From the NCBI GenBank assembly GCA_023362775.1, contig JALMGJ010000018.1, forward strand, positions 1,054,001 to 1,118,000: a DNA stretch of 64,000 nt, written 5' to 3'. A program made the position numbers and the translations under genes. Shown one piece after another: positions 32,903-51,370 of the stretch. The notes under the pieces are model-generated. The model was not told the DNA's origin and made no database searches. It saw only the letters and a list, made by a program, of their open reading frames with translations. The stretch is from Charina bottae. Taxonomy: Eukaryota > Chordata > Lepidosauria > Squamata > Charinaidae. Numbering within the stretch: position 1 is the stretch's first letter; every line of letters begins with the position of its first letter.

Positions 32903-33235
32903 GGGGGCGTGGTGGCTCAGCAGGTAAGACGCCAGGCTTGTCGATCGGAAGATCGCAAGTTGGAGATTCAAATCCCTAGCCCTGCTTGCGGAGTGAGCTC
33001 CCGCACTCGCCCCAGCTCTTGCCAACCTAGCAATTCGAAAGCATGCAAATGCAAGTAGATTAATAGGTACCACTTCGGTGGGTAGGTAACAGCGTTCCTT
33101 GTGCGTCATGCCGGCCACATGACCGTGGAAGCGTCTTCGGACAACGCTGGCTCTTCGGCTAACAAACGGAGATGAGCACCGGCCCCTAGAGTCGGACACG
33201 ACTGCACAAATGTGCGGGGGGAACCTTTACCTGTT
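32903..33235 (+). mobile_element. tRNA-derived SINE (Sauria/Squam type)
   Basis: Full-length copy with head GGGGCGTGGTGGCTCAGC and tail GGGGGGAACCTTTACC. Open frames seen across it are shared by all copies and are not genes. Confidence 0.88.
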
Positions 33236-34327
33236 TTTACCCAGCACTACCTGTTCGACATATCCCAACAAGAAAGACCAGCAGCACTACAAAACAGCCT
33301 CCTCAGTGCCCAACCCTACCGGGCAGCCCAGAAAAAAACTAGGCTTGATGGCATCTAAAGCCATCGAGAAGCCCAGAAAACAAGCAGCGTTACAATCCCT
33401 ACATCCAATTTCTGGCCCTGAGATTAATGCATCTGAAGCAGTGAGGCTACCACTTTCTCAACCACCTTAACCAAGAATGGAACATTTGAGAGTGGCTTAT
33501 AATTACAGGGATCTTCCAGGTTGGGATTTTCAAGAAAATCTTATAATTTCCTCCTCTGAGCAAGAAAAAGCACATCCCTTACTCAAGAAAGCATTAATCA
33601 CCTCCCTTAAACAGAGAGCAAATCCCAGCCAAGTCAATTTAATCAGCCAGTAGGGATAAGAATTGAGCAAATAAATAATGGCCCTCATTTCTCCACATAC
33701 CAGTCCAATGTCCTAGAGAGCCACAGACAGAAAAGAATCCATGTGAACTAAACAAGTGGTTGCCAAGGTTACTTCCGGAAGACATGGCCCAATACCAAGA
33801 GAATCCAATTAACCTTGTCTACAAAGGTTGATGGAAATTGCTCGCAGTGAACCTCTGACCACTTCCCCTCCCCAAACATCTTGATGGACGAGATGCCACA
33901 CACTATGGCCTTGCCAGTGTGCAGAAGCAACGGAGGCAGAGCAGCCATGCAATGCCAGGCTGAGCATATTTCCTTGGGGGGGAAATGGGACCCTAACCTA
34001 CCCACGGCTCGCCGGGCAAAGTGGGCACGCGTATGCGCACATGCATGCGGGCGGGCGCGGGCAGGTGCGTGGGCGGGCGCGCTTCGCCACGGGGACTTTA
34101 AAAAACGGGACAAAATGGATATTTTTCTTAAAATGACGGGACGGTCGGGAATTGTTTAAAAACCGGGACTGTCCCGTTCAAAACGGGACGTGTGGTCAGC
34201 CTATGCAATGCAGACGCATTTCTGATGGGCCTTCAAAAGGGCCCGGCGCCATGTCCCAAGAGTTCTTCTGCTTGCGCTCGCTGTACCTCCCGGCTCCCTA
34301 GTAATCAACGCATTGATTTCACTTGGA
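33236..34327. other. Gene-free interval; possible DNA-transposon end near 34080-34198
   Basis: No gene seen. At 34080-34198 there are repeated and inverted ACGGGAC motifs around a GC-rich stretch. This suggests one end of an old DNA transposon, but I cannot find the partner end. Confidence 0.4.
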
Positions 34328-34940
34328 CTACTGCAGTGCACATGGGGCTGCCCTTGAAGAGTATTCAGAGGCTTCAGCTGGTACAAATATCCCAGCGGCA
34401 TGGGCACTTATGGGGGATGGTCATTTGGCATATGTGACACCTCTGCTCTGCAAACAGCATTGGCTACCAGTCTGTTTCTGGGTATAATTCAAGGTGTTGG
34501 TGGTTACCTTCAAATCCCTTCATGGCTTGGGGCCCGGTGACTTATGGGACAATCTCTCCCAGGGGTGTCTACCTGTCCTGTTAGATCCAGCAGGAGAGGC
34601 ATGCTCCTGGTACCATCTGCAAGAAAGTGTCATCTGTTGGGACCCAGGAGGAGAGCCTTTTCTGCTGTGGCACCCACCCTGCGGAACATAATTCCCCCAG
34701 AGATTAGACTTGCTGGCCTTTCGTGAGGCATTGAAAACCTGGCTTTGCATCAAGCCTGGGGCCTCATAGTATGCAGGCCTGTTTCTTGGTCTTGGTTGTT
34801 TGAACATTCTCGGCTGCTATGCTATTTTATGTCATTTCTCTTGTTTTTAAATCTGGTTGTTTTTTACTATGTTTTTATTCTGTTTTTAACTGTTAGACAC
34901 TCAGAGTCATGCATATGAGATGGGTGGCCATATACATTTG
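34328..34940 (+). mobile_element. Degenerate L2/CR1 LINE 3' fragment
   Basis: Pieces of the L2 C-terminal region are readable in different frames (MGLPLKSIQRLQLVQ at about 34340, VVTFKSLHGLGPG at about 34500), and the 3' tail reads CACTCAGAGTCATG. Many stops and frameshifts show it is old. Confidence 0.75.
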
Positions 34941-34941
34941 A

Positions 34942-34994
34942 TGATGGATGGATGGATGGATGGATGGATGGATGGATGGATGGATGGATGGATG
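34942..34994. repeat. (GGAT)n microsatellite
   Basis: About 13 GATG units directly after the L2 tail. Confidence 0.9.
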
Positions 34995-35062
34995 ATAGGT
35001 TCAGCTTTGCTAGCGGGTGGAAGCTGTTTAAGGAGAGAATGTCCGCTGCCCAGGCTACTTAA

Positions 35063-35460
35063 TCTCAGGGGTATCTGCAGTGGATGGTCAAAAAGTCAAG
35101 ATGGTGGCCATGATGGTGCCACCAAAATTCTGTCTGTTTTTTTATGATGGATGAGGTGGGAAAATCCCCAAGTGCACCTAAGGTCCCATCTGGAGCTGTT
35201 GGGCATTTGAGACTGTGATGGAACGTGCGGGTGGCCTTGGCAGACGGGGGGAAGAGATGCCGCCTAGGGAACAATTGTAAGGCTTTGAAGACCTGGCTGT
35301 TCCCTCCAGTGTTTGAGTCCGATGGTTAGCCAAGCTCTGCTGGCTACATTTTTTTATATATATAAATTGTGACTGTTATTTTAACCTTGGACATTGTGGT
35401 TTGTATTGGGTGAAACTGTTGTTTTAATCTTGTACACCACCCTACAGCAATATAAATCAG
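35063..35460 (+). mobile_element. MITE fragment followed by L2/CR1 3' tail
   Basis: 35063-35150 resembles one half of the MITE at 50351-50510 (AGTCAAGATGGTGGCCATGA). 35170-35460 resembles an L2/CR1 C-terminus and 3' UTR ending ACACCACCCTACAGCAATAT. Confidence 0.5.
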
Positions 35461-35521
35461 ACAGACAGACAGACAGACCTATCTATCATCCATCCATCCA
35501 TCCATCCATCCATCCTCTATC

Positions 35522-35576
<55 letters not shown>

Positions 35577-35587
35577 ATCTATCTATC

Positions 35588-35647
<60 letters not shown>
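35459..35647. repeat. Compound microsatellite (ACAG)n(CATC)n(ATCT)n
   Basis: A nearly 190-bp chain of tetranucleotide blocks starting at the L2 tail. The ATCT blocks are interrupted by ATC slips. Confidence 0.92.
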
Positions 35648-35648
<1 letters not shown>

Positions 35649-35829
35649 CTGGGTTCCGTGGTCTGTTTCCAGAAGACATTGGTCAGTTGTAGAGCTTTCC
35701 TCTTGTAATCAGAAGTAGACTTTTGAGTACATCCAATCCTCTTCTGGGTCTATGAAATTGAAGTTGGATAGTGACAGGCAAGGTTGTCCATCATTTTGAT
35801 GGAATGTGAGGGTGACCTTGGGAGATGGG

Positions 35830-36060
35830 GCTGGGGGGGAGATGCTGCCTAGGGAACGATCAGATCAAAGACGAAGGAGCCCACAACCGAGTAACAGCCA
35901 GAGAAAGAAACTTAGGAAGGACCCGCCCTAACTACTCAGGCAGTAAATAGGGATGGCGGGAAGTTTGTACTTTCAGACTTGCAAGATTCTGTTAATACAA
36001 CCTTACAATAAAGTAGATCTTATCGTGTTTCCTGCCTGGTTTACCTGGGAGGGCTGACAG
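35830..36060 (+). repeat. LTR-like fragment ending GGGCTGACA
   Basis: An AATAAA signal at about 36006 is followed by a pyrimidine-rich stretch and the end GGGAGGGCTGACA. The same ending and AATAAAGTAGA core occur at 55280-55533, so both are likely LTRs of one family, probably gypsy. The 5' boundary is not defined. Confidence 0.45.
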
Positions 36061-36256
36061 AGACAGACCCTTTTAATGGGTCCTGCGCCACTGCAGAGGT
36101 TTGCAGTGGGTGCTAATCTAAAATTGATCAGAAGGTGGTCTGACCATGACAAGAGAGTTCCAGCCAAACAGAAGACCACACCCAGGTGTGTGCCACGCTG
36201 CCTAGGTGAGTTCAGATTAATATATTTTTATTTTTATTATAACAAATATTTAATAG

Positions 36257-36591
36257 TAAAGGTAAAGGTTCCCCCCACACATTTGTGCAGTCGTGTCCGA
36301 GTCTAGGGGCCGGTGCTCATCTCCGTTTGTTAGCCAAAGAGCCAGCATTGTCCGAAGACGCTTCCACAGTCATGTGGCTGGCATGACACATGCGGAACGC
36401 TGTTACCTCCCCACCGAAGTGGTACCTATTCATCTGCTTGCATTTGCATGCTTCCGAATTGCTAGGTTGGCAAGAGCTGGGGCGAGTGCGGGAGCTCACT
36501 CCGTCACGCGGCGCTACGGTCTCGAACCTCCGAACTTGCGATCTTCCGATCGACAAGCCTGGCGTCTTACCCACTGAGCCATCACGCCCCC
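36257..36591 (-). mobile_element. tRNA-derived SINE with 10-bp target duplication
   Basis: Minus-strand full-length copy flanked by TATTTAATAG at 36247-36256 and 36592-36601. Confidence 0.9.
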
Positions 36592-36769
36592 TATTTAATA
36601 GTATTTAATAGTACAAGCATAAAAAAGAAGGAAAAAAGACCCAAAAAGAAATGTATATACTGGGCACAACTGAATGAGAATTTTCAAAATAACATTAGGT
36701 TAATGCTACATATGTAATGACCCCAATTACAACATATGACAACATATTTCATACATACATACATACATA

Positions 36770-36936
36770 CTTCGGTGGGAAGGTAACAGCGTTTCGCATG
36801 CGTCATGCGGCCACATGACCGTGGAAGCGTCTTCAGACAGCGCTGGTTCTTCGGCTAACAAACAGAGATGAGCACCGGACCCTAGAGTCGGACACGACTG
36901 CACAAATGTGCGGGGGGAACCTTTACCTTTACTAAT
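36770..36936 (+). mobile_element. 5'-truncated tRNA-derived SINE
   Basis: Begins mid-body at CTTCGGTGGGAAGG after a short (CATA)n array and ends AACCTTTACCTTTACT. Confidence 0.82.
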
Positions 36937-38017
36937 GCTACATATAAAGTACTCTTAACTATTACTGGAATCCAATCAAGGATCAGTAGTTAACAAAAGT
37001 AGCATTCTCAATCAGAATAACAACTAATAAAAATTTCTTGAGATTTAGAAGATTGATCTTTATTGTGTCAGATTAATATTTTGGACATATGTGTGGTCAG
37101 GGGTGTCCGCAGGATATGGTCCAAAAAGTCGAGATCAAAGCTCCACCTGTTCTTGATGGCTGCATAAAAATCCCGTATCGTCATGGTAGGCATGAAATCC
37201 TGATCACTCCTGATTGGGCAGCCTCAGTGTGGAGACTGGAGTCCCCCAAGACTCCAGTCTAGGACACCCCATTGCTATGCAAGTGTTGTATTCTTGACAG
37301 TTTTACAGACGTTGTTTGCCATTACCTTCTTCTGCAGTTATTCTCGGCCGCCGCATCTAGTCTATGGCCTTGGATTGTTGTTGTTTATTCGTTCAGTCGC
37401 TTCCGACTCTTCGTGACTTCATGGACCAGCCCACGCCAGAGCTTCCTGTCGGCCGTCACCATCCCCAGCTCCCCCATGGCCTTGGATGTCTCCTTCAAAT
37501 AGACCTCATGGACATGTCCATGTAGCTTTCTTGGGAACAATATGGAAGTGGTTTGCTGCTGCCTTCCTGCAGGATTTTTTAAACACTTCCCAGTCTAATT
37601 TAGAATCCAGTGATTTCTGGTGCTCTCCAATCCATATACAACCCACGAACTATCCTGCTTAAGGTTGTTCAGCCAAGGTCAGCTAGATGATAATGATACA
37701 AATCATTAATGTGTCCGTCAAAATACACAATAGTTCTAGAGAAGCTGTGCAGGTGTAATGGGGTTGGGGGGGAATAGGGATGTCTGAAGCAGGGCCAGAT
37801 TAAGGCCAACGGATGCCCTAAGCACAGCCCAACAATGGTGCCCCTCGGCCCTTCCATTGCTTCACTGACCAGACATTAAGACTTCATAAGTGCTGAAGAT
37901 GAAATAAGAGATTAAAATTGTTATTCTAGGCCATCCTCCAGGCTAGACCCCACAACTATATTAAATAAAAACTTTTTAAAAATTTTATTCATTTAACACT
38001 AGATAGCAGTAAGCTAT
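36937..38017. other. Gene-free interval with repeat fragments
   Basis: 37098-37216 resembles the MITE at 50351 (AGGGGTGTCCGCAGG). 37374-37495 is a minus-strand BovB-like 3' end (CCATGAAGTCACGAAGAGTC on the minus strand). No gene seen. Confidence 0.55.
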
Positions 38018-38390
38018 CTGTGGTGCTGGAGAAGACTCTTAAGAGTCCCTTGGACTGCAAGGAGGTCAAATCAGTCAATCCTAAAGGAAATCAACCCTGA
38101 CTGCTCATTGGAAGGACAGATACTGAAGCTGAAGCTCAAATACTTTGGCCACCTAATGCGAAGAGAGGACTCACTGGAAAAGACCCTGATGCTGGGAAAG
38201 ACTGAAGGCAAAAGGAGAAGGGGACGGCAGAGGATGAGATGGTTAGATAGCATCACCGATGTAATGAACATGAATTTGAGTAAACTCCGAGAGACAGTGG
38301 AGGACAGGAAGGCCTGGCGTGCTATGGTCCATGAGGTCACGAAGAGTCGGACACGACTAAACGACTGAACAACAACAACAACAACAAAAA
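38018..38390 (+). mobile_element. BovB (RTE) LINE 3' end
   Basis: The plus strand encodes LKYFGHLMRREDSLEKTLML and KRRRGRQRMRWLDSITDVMN, the BovB ORF C-terminus. It then ends with GTCGGACACGACTAAACGAC and an (AAC)n tail. Confidence 0.88.
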
Positions 38391-39025
38391 GCAGTAAGCA
38401 ATATAAGCAAATTATTTACTTATAATAGAAAAAATGCAAAATTTGGACACTTTTAATACATATTTTAATAAAATTGTTATAGGGGGGGAAATGCAAATGC
38501 AAAAATTTATCGAAAACTAAAGTCAAGTGTGGCAGTGACAGAGTTAAGGGCATGATAGCTTGGGGAAAAAACTCTGTGATGCCCCCCTTCCTTTGGGGCC
38601 CTAAGCATGTGCATATTTTGCTTAATGGTTAAACCAAGGATGGTCTAAAGCTAACTTTCCAGCACCGGGAGGAGCCTTGGCAAGTGGCCTCTTGCTGCAA
38701 ATGAAATCATTGTGATCTGCTGATCTTTTATAGCTTTTTGATTCCCAGTGTCTAAGACAATCCCCACGGGTAACAATATACCTATCTCTGCATCATTTAT
38801 TTGGGGTAGAGCTCAGCTGTCCAAAAATTGCTGTAAAATAAATTGGAAGCCATCTTGGGTCTCTTGTGCCCAGCAGATCAATCAGTCAATCTGCAAGAAG
38901 TCATCTGTCAGAACAAACATCCTGGTCATGGCAATTCAGAAATGAATGTCAAGCACCAAAGTCTGTCAGCTTCCAGCGATGATGCTAAATGGGTCCAGAC
39001 ACGAAACGATAACATTGCGCTAGGA

Positions 39026-39187
39026 CAGTGCTTTCCAATCTTCCGCTGTTGGCAACACACCAACGGCAGCAGCGGAGGCGCTGGGGCGGGGGCGTGCACG
39101 GTGGCGCGGGGGGGCTGCCCCCGCCGCCCTGCACGTCCCCGCCGCCGCTTCCGGGTTGTGTGGCGACACACAGTTTGGAAAGCTGTG
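39026..39187. mobile_element. Short hAT-type MITE related to 28933-29418
   Basis: Ends CAGTGCTTTCCAATCTTCC and AGTTTGGAAAGCTGTG, close to the termini at 28933. The 8-bp flanks CGCTAGGA (39018-39025) and TGCTAGGA (39188-39195) match at 7 of 8 positions. Confidence 0.8.
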
Positions 39188-39477
39188 TGCTAGGATGTCT
39201 CCTCACCGGAGGGACTGGAATCCCTGGTAAGGAGAAAGTTGAGGAAGTTTAAAAGGGGAGAGTCTGCAGCTTGACCCAAGTGGAGAGCATACAGGAAAAT
39301 TAATTTTATCATTGAAGCCAAGATGGCAATTGTAGGAAAAACCTTGGTTTAAATTTAGCCCATACAAAACAAGACATGTCATTTCGTGCTTTATCATAAA
39401 GAATGATAGAAGATAGCAGGAGCTGAATTGGATTATCCTGATTTCATCCTTATTTCATGTACTATATAGAGGTGGAT

Positions 39478-39545
39478 ATATCATAAACCGCCCAGAGTCA
39501 CGAATGTGAAATGGGTGGCTATATAAATTGATTCAAAAAATAAAA
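39478..39545 (+). repeat. L2/CR1 3' tail fragment
   Basis: ACCGCCCAGAGTCACGAATG followed by GGGTGGCTATATAAATTGAT, the standard tail of this LINE family. Confidence 0.7.
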
Positions 39546-39906
39546 AACAAAATCCCCAGCCTAGCTTTTAGAGCCATTAGAATGACCACTGTGGGGATGT
39601 CTTTGAGGCACTTCTGATACTTGATGTGGCAAGATGCTTGCGGCAGACAGGGACAGGGCAAAGAACCGGGGAAGGCGGGCAGGCAGGCCAGCCCATGATC
39701 GCCATTCCTGCCTCCATTTCTGTTCCCCTTTCTTAGTTGTGTCTCCCCTACTTTGTTGAGAAGACCCAAATTCAGTATCACTAAAAAAACTCAACAAATT
39801 ACCTGTTGTGTTCCTTCATCCCTTTCTAAGGAGAAATGAAAATGTTGGTTATAATTACAGCTTTGATGCCACCCTTTGTAAAGAAAAGAGAAAATGGCAT
39901 GCCAAG

Positions 39907-39909
<3 letters not shown>

Positions 39910-39953
<44 letters not shown>
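39910..39953. repeat. (TG)n microsatellite
   Basis: About 21 perfect TG units. Confidence 0.95.
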
Positions 39954-39954
<1 letters not shown>

Positions 39955-40577
39955 AACACTTTCATTAAGGACTGGATGAAAAGATGGAGGAAATGCTTAT
40001 CATATCTGTGATGACACAAAGCTGGATGGGATAGAAAGTAGACAGAAACAAGCAAGAAGGGTGGGGTGGAAACATGAACCTGAAATTTAATGAAGGCAAA
40101 TGCAAATTTTTTTATTTAGGAAAAATAAAGGCATTGATATAGATTGGGCGATATCTAGCATGGAAATAATTTGTGTAAAATGTATCTTAGAACAGTATTT
40201 GATCCCAGATTGCGTATGAATCAGCTGTATGAAGTGGCTACAAAAATAGTGAATACAATTTTAGGCCCAGCTTGGATGTTCCAGGAAACAGTTATTCTAT
40301 AGTACCTTGCACTGATCAGCCACCTTGATTGCAGATTCAGATCTGAACACAGGGTCAGTTCAGGGCATCGCATTTTAGAGAAACCAAAGCAGGGGACCAA
40401 ATACTCTTATGACTTATTTTAAGTCTTGAAACAAGGTGAGTAGAAGGGGAAATATGATAGCACTAGAATTACTAAAAGATGTATCATACAGGAGAAGGTT
40501 GAGTCCTGTTCCCTCCTGTCACAATTCAGGATACAGGATAATGGTCTTCTAGTACAGGAAGAACTAAACTTCACCCT

Positions 40578-40965
40578 CCTGTCAACCCAACAGTTCGAAA
40601 GCCTAGCAAGTAGATAAATGGGTACCACCTTAAGTGGGAAAATTTGCTGGCGTCCTGTCGGGGGTCGCCCACCGAACGGAAGATCTCTGGAATGGCGGTG
40701 GCTACGACGGATCCCGGAAAGAGCAGCTTCATCTACAGGACATCAGCAGCCGGCTCCGACGCAAGGCATCGTGGGACATGTAGTCCAGTAGCCACGGAAG
40801 AGTCGGTTCCCTTACCCCTTCCCTTAGCGTGCGGATTTGAAATGTATGAAATGTATGTATAAAAAAATGTATATGATGTATGGAAGCCGCCTAGCGTCCT
40901 CCGTTAGGGAGGGGATAGGCGGGGTATAAATATCAATATAAATAAATAAATATAAATAAATAAGA
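40578..40965 (+). mobile_element. Second-family SINE with L2/CR1-like tail, 5'-truncated
   Basis: The body matches 3110-3465 (GTACCACCTTAAGTGGGAAA, ACATGTAGTCC) and ends GGGCGGGGTATAAATATC plus AAAT units. The tRNA head is missing. Confidence 0.8.
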
Positions 40966-42604
40966 AGATTAGGGTTGAATGCTGGGAAAAACTTCCTAAT
41001 GCTAAGAGCAGTTGAAAGCAGACCCACTGATCCAAGAAGGGGTGGGCCGGCTCCCTCCCCTTCCTTGGATGTGTTCAGCTGTTGGAGAAAGGTTGGGCAC
41101 TTTGGATTTCTTCACTGGGTTGCACCAGGGCTACCAAACTCTGGGAGCAAAGCGGTACCCCAAGTTCTAACTCTTTGCTTCTTTCCAGTTGTCCAGGTTC
41201 TGCAGCCCAGGTAGCTACTTCAGAGGCCTCTTCCAGAGCTCCTTCCAACTCTGACATCTGGGAGGAGGTTACTTGAATGTAGCCTTCCCAACAAAGTCCT
41301 GCTAGATGTGTCTGACCACAGTTCCCATAACTGAGGACGGTGGGAATTGTAGTCCAAGATAGGTACCAGATGGGGCACGACTGAACTAAAAGGTGGGTAG
41401 AGTAGAGTGCGGATGGTGGAGAAGTCAGCATTTGTCTGAAGTGCAAGCTAAGGCTTCCGAATCCCTCTCCCCTTCCTTATGTGGCCCATCCTGAGTCTGA
41501 TGCTCCTCTCTTCAGCGCACAGGAGGCTGAATGCCCCCCCCCCCCCGCAAGTGTAGACAAAATTCAGGAATGAGGGAACACAAAGCCAAGCTTTGCATCC
41601 AGAGGGAGGGTCAGGACGGGGAGGGGTGGGGAGCAGAAGGACGAGGGCAGCGTCATGCTGTCATGGTGCAAGCTCCCGCCCCTTTTGTACATTTGTCATT
41701 GCAGCATGCACACACACTCAGACACACATGGGGCAGAGCTTTGGCCAAAGCCTGCAGACCTCCATGTTGCTAAGCTGCTGCGAGGGAGGATCAAGTCCAG
41801 TTTGGCCAAGAGCCTTCCAACTGGGAAGAGCAGAGCTAAGATGGGGGGGGGGGAATCCCTCTTTTCCTCCCTCCAGGGGGTCGCCAGGAGCAGGATCTGC
41901 TGGGAACTCAGCTAGTTGCCCCTTTAAAGGCTCCAAAAGGCCTTTTGAATTTTTCATTGTTTAAGTAATCTAGGTATCTCAATCTCCTGGAAAACTTGGG
42001 GAACCAACAGTCTTGTGAGTTGCTTTGTTTTTTCCAGGTTGTACTTTTCAGACAAGCAGGACTGTGTTTTTCTTCAGGTTTGTACTGGTGTTTATGGTTC
42101 GCCTCCGTAGGATGATCGCTCTCAAAGGAGTCTGACAATCCTATGGAGAAAAACAAACACAAATTGGCAGAAACTCCCAACCCTGCCCTGCCACACGTCC
42201 AGGAGACGGATTGGTGATGGGTTTATTTTTTCACCGGTGGTGACGTTGAGCACGAAGGGAAAGGATGGCGGGGAATCCACCAGCTGCTGCCCTGAAACCC
42301 TCCTGCACTAACAGCTGTAAGGACACCAACACTGCAGTCGGTGTCACTAGACTTTCCCGCCAAATCAAGGACAGGAGGAAAGCAGGTGGCAGCAGCCGTC
42401 TGGATGAGTCCTACCATTCCAGAACCCCCAGGGGTGTGTGTGTGTCTGCAGTGAATGCAGGCGGCTTCCTTGCTCCTCTGCGTTGACTTTCTGGATGTTA
42501 TGCTTCCACCACACTTTGTAGTTCAACAGCTACTTCGAGAGAGCAACTCTTGATGGGTCAAGACACGGCAAAAGAACCCACCTCTGCGTCCCATCATTGT
42601 AAAT
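40966..42604. other. Gene-free interval
   Basis: No coding region recognised. A G-run near 41842-41850, C-runs near 41534-41546 and a small hAT-like remnant near 41310-41360 are present. Confidence 0.5.
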
Positions 42605-43219
42605 CAGTGTTTCTCAACCTTGGTAACTTTAAGACAGGTGAACTTCAACTCCCAGAATTCCCCAGCCAGTATATGCTGGTTGGGGAATTCTGGGAGTTGA
42701 AGTCTTTGTTGTTCAGTCGTTAAGTCGTGTCCGACTCTTCGTGACCCCATGGACCATAGCACCCCAGGTCTTCCTGTCCTCCACTGCCTCCCGGAGTTTA
42801 CTCAAGTTCATGTTCATCACATCGGTGATGCTATCCAACCATCTCATCCTCTGCCGTCCCCTTCTCCTTTTGCCTTCTGTCTTTCCCAGCATCAGGGTCT
42901 TTTCCAGTGAGTCCTCTCTTCGCATTAGGTGGCCAAAGTATTTGAGCTTCAGCTTCAGTATCTGTCCTTCCAATGAGCAGTCAGGGTTGATTTCCTTTAG
43001 GATTGACTGGTTTGACCTCCTTGCAGTCCAAGGGACGCTTAAGAGTCTTCTCCAGCACCACAGTTCGAAAGCGTCAATTCTTCGGCGCTCAGCCTTCCTC
43101 ATGGTCCAACTCTCACAGCCATACACTACTACTGGAATAACCATAGCTTTAACTATACGGACCTTTGTCGGCAAGGTGAAGTCTACCCGTCTTAAAGTTG
43201 CCAAGGTTGAGAAACACTG
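42605..43219. mobile_element. Palindromic hAT MITE split by a BovB insertion
   Basis: The MITE starts CAGTGTTTCTCAACCTTGG at 42605 and ends GAGAAACACTG at 43219. Its two parts (42605-42705 and 43177-43219) are separated by a minus-strand BovB piece. The flanks TTGTAAAT and CTGTGAAT are partly matching 8-bp duplications. Confidence 0.85.
42706..43176 (-). mobile_element. BovB (RTE) LINE 3' end inserted in a MITE
   Basis: The minus strand encodes LPTKVRIVKAM through the C-terminal KRRRGRQRMRWLDSITDVMN block. TGAAGTCT flanks it on both sides (42698-42705 and 43177-43184), a clear target duplication. The 5' end is truncated. Confidence 0.9.
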
Positions 43220-49581
<6,362 letters not shown>

Positions 49582-50350
49582 GAGGAGACTCGAATGTAGA
49601 ATGAACAAGCATCACTCTGGTTTAGCAACCATTCTGTAGTCAGGCCTTTGCAAAGCCCAGATCTCGTGCTTTCTGACAAGAGCTTATTCACACCAATGTT
49701 GCATGAGGTGGACATCACTTTGGGCCTCTGCTTTCCATGAGTGATGGAGAGATTACTTGGGTGGAAAAAATTATAGTCCAAAAGTTTGTTTTGGAGCCTT
49801 GGCATCAGTTCTGATGCCTTCATAGTCTGACGCTGGAGCCCAGCCCAAGGATCTTGGTGAACACATCCGAATCTAGACCATCAGCGCCAAGCTTGCTTGC
49901 GAGTGTTTAATGAGCCATTGTGGGAAACAGAGAAAATCGCTTGCAGACAAAAGCAGCATAGATAAATATTGGGCAGAAGAAGAGGGAGGCTTTCCCTAGG
50001 CTTTGCCTAAAAGAAGGCTACCGATCTGAACACCGTGTGCCACTGAAATAATGCCCCTCTCAGTCCGGCTGGGTAGCTTCACAGGCCTCAGCAGGGACAG
50101 GATTCGCTTTCAGGCAAGGAGGGGCAGGCCTCTTGGTGGCTGGGGATGCACTTAGTTGTTTTTAGGCAAACTCCCAGTGGCAGGAGCAGGAGGTAAAGGA
50201 AGCAGCACTGTATCATTACAGGGGCAAGGCTGGGGGTTTTTATCCACCTGGAGGGTTCTGAGCAATGATTTCAGCCTCAAAATGATGGGAACTAACATGT
50301 TACTCAAATCTGGTGGTGCTTTTAGGAAAGCTGAGGGAAAGGGTACAGAG

Positions 50351-50510
50351 CAGGGGCGTCCACAGGGCGTGGTCAGAAATTCAAGATGGCGGTCACAATG
50401 GTGCAGTCAAAGCTCCACCTGTTTAACATGCATAAACATGGGCCCAGCTTTGATTACACCATCATGGCTGCCATCTTGAATATTTTTACCATACCCCGCA
50501 GACACCCCTA
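50351..50510. mobile_element. hAT-type MITE with 8-bp target duplication
   Basis: Starts CAGGGGCGTCCACAGGGCG and ends with the imperfect inverse (CCCGCAGACACCCCTA). Flanks GTACAGAG (50343-50350) and GTTCAGAG (50511-50518) match at 7 of 8. Fragments of the same family are at 35063, 37098, 47209 and about 55030. Confidence 0.78.
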
Positions 50511-51186
50511 GTTCAGAGGATTTATTCTTCCCTGGGACCAATCAAAATTTTAGATGTAACAAAGGAAACCCCACTCCTGTGCCTTCTGCCATTTCTCATA
50601 TGGCTGAAGACATGAGCTCCCCAAATCCCAAGAGAGGAGACATGATTAGAGCTAAAGATTGCAGAGGAGGGAAAACGAAGAGCCTAAAAGTGCACCTGGG
50701 TGGTCTTCCCTCCCAAAGAGTAGAACTCTGTGCAGACACCGTACAGAGGACTAGAAACTTGCTCTCTCTGCACCGTGAAAGTGGACAGCCTCCCTCCCAG
50801 GCAAGACAGCCTAGGTCTGCAATGTGAACCGTCACGCTCTGGGTCAGAAGGATATTTCTGGATCAGAATGTGCCCCCCTCTTGAGCCAAGAGTTGAGAAG
50901 CATTGAGAAGACTGGACAGCATCGCATAATGCTCACAAAGCCACAGTGAAGATAAGGAGGTGCAAAATGAGAAAGAGGCGCAAAACGTCGATCGGCAGAA
51001 ATATTGCTTTAACCAACCAGAGAGATACACCGCAAGGTCCTTCTCCACATTCCTCTGACCCTGAGCAGAACTGGGGCAGAACCATTTTGGGTCATCCTGG
51101 CTGACCTTTCCTCGTGGGCCAAACTTCATTCAGAGGACTGGCACTGTGACCCTGACTTTTGCTACTAAAGCTGGCACCCTTTCCTA

Positions 51187-51192
51187 AATAAA
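51187..51192 (+). terminator. Candidate poly(A) signal for the GPR83-family gene
   Basis: AATAAA about 1.6 kb after the stop codon, in unique sequence. Candidate only. Confidence 0.4.
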
Positions 51193-51370
51193 GCAGTTTC
51201 AGATTGAGAAATACTCTGCTTTTCCTTGCTGCTTCATCAGCTCAGTTTGCAGAAAAGGCTAATTTGTTTTTAATCTTCACAAATGATTTTCGATTATCAG
51301 CATTGCATTTAGTACAGGAACCCTGATTGTGTGCCCATTCTGAGTCCAGAGTCACTGGGAGTTGGGCAGC

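Larger units (their letters stand above)
49582..51210 (+). other. Presumed 3' UTR and downstream of the GPR83-family gene
   Basis: No other coding region. The first good AATAAA after the stop is at 51187-51192, preceded and followed by ordinary sequence. A hAT MITE lies within (50351-50510). The transcript end is inferred, not shown. Confidence 0.45.

Noticed and set aside
32900..33199. Repeated open frames starting MSDSRGRCSSPFVSRRAS in several places
   Set aside because: All lie across Sauria-type SINE copies and recur wherever the SINE is intact. They are read-through of a noncoding Pol III element.
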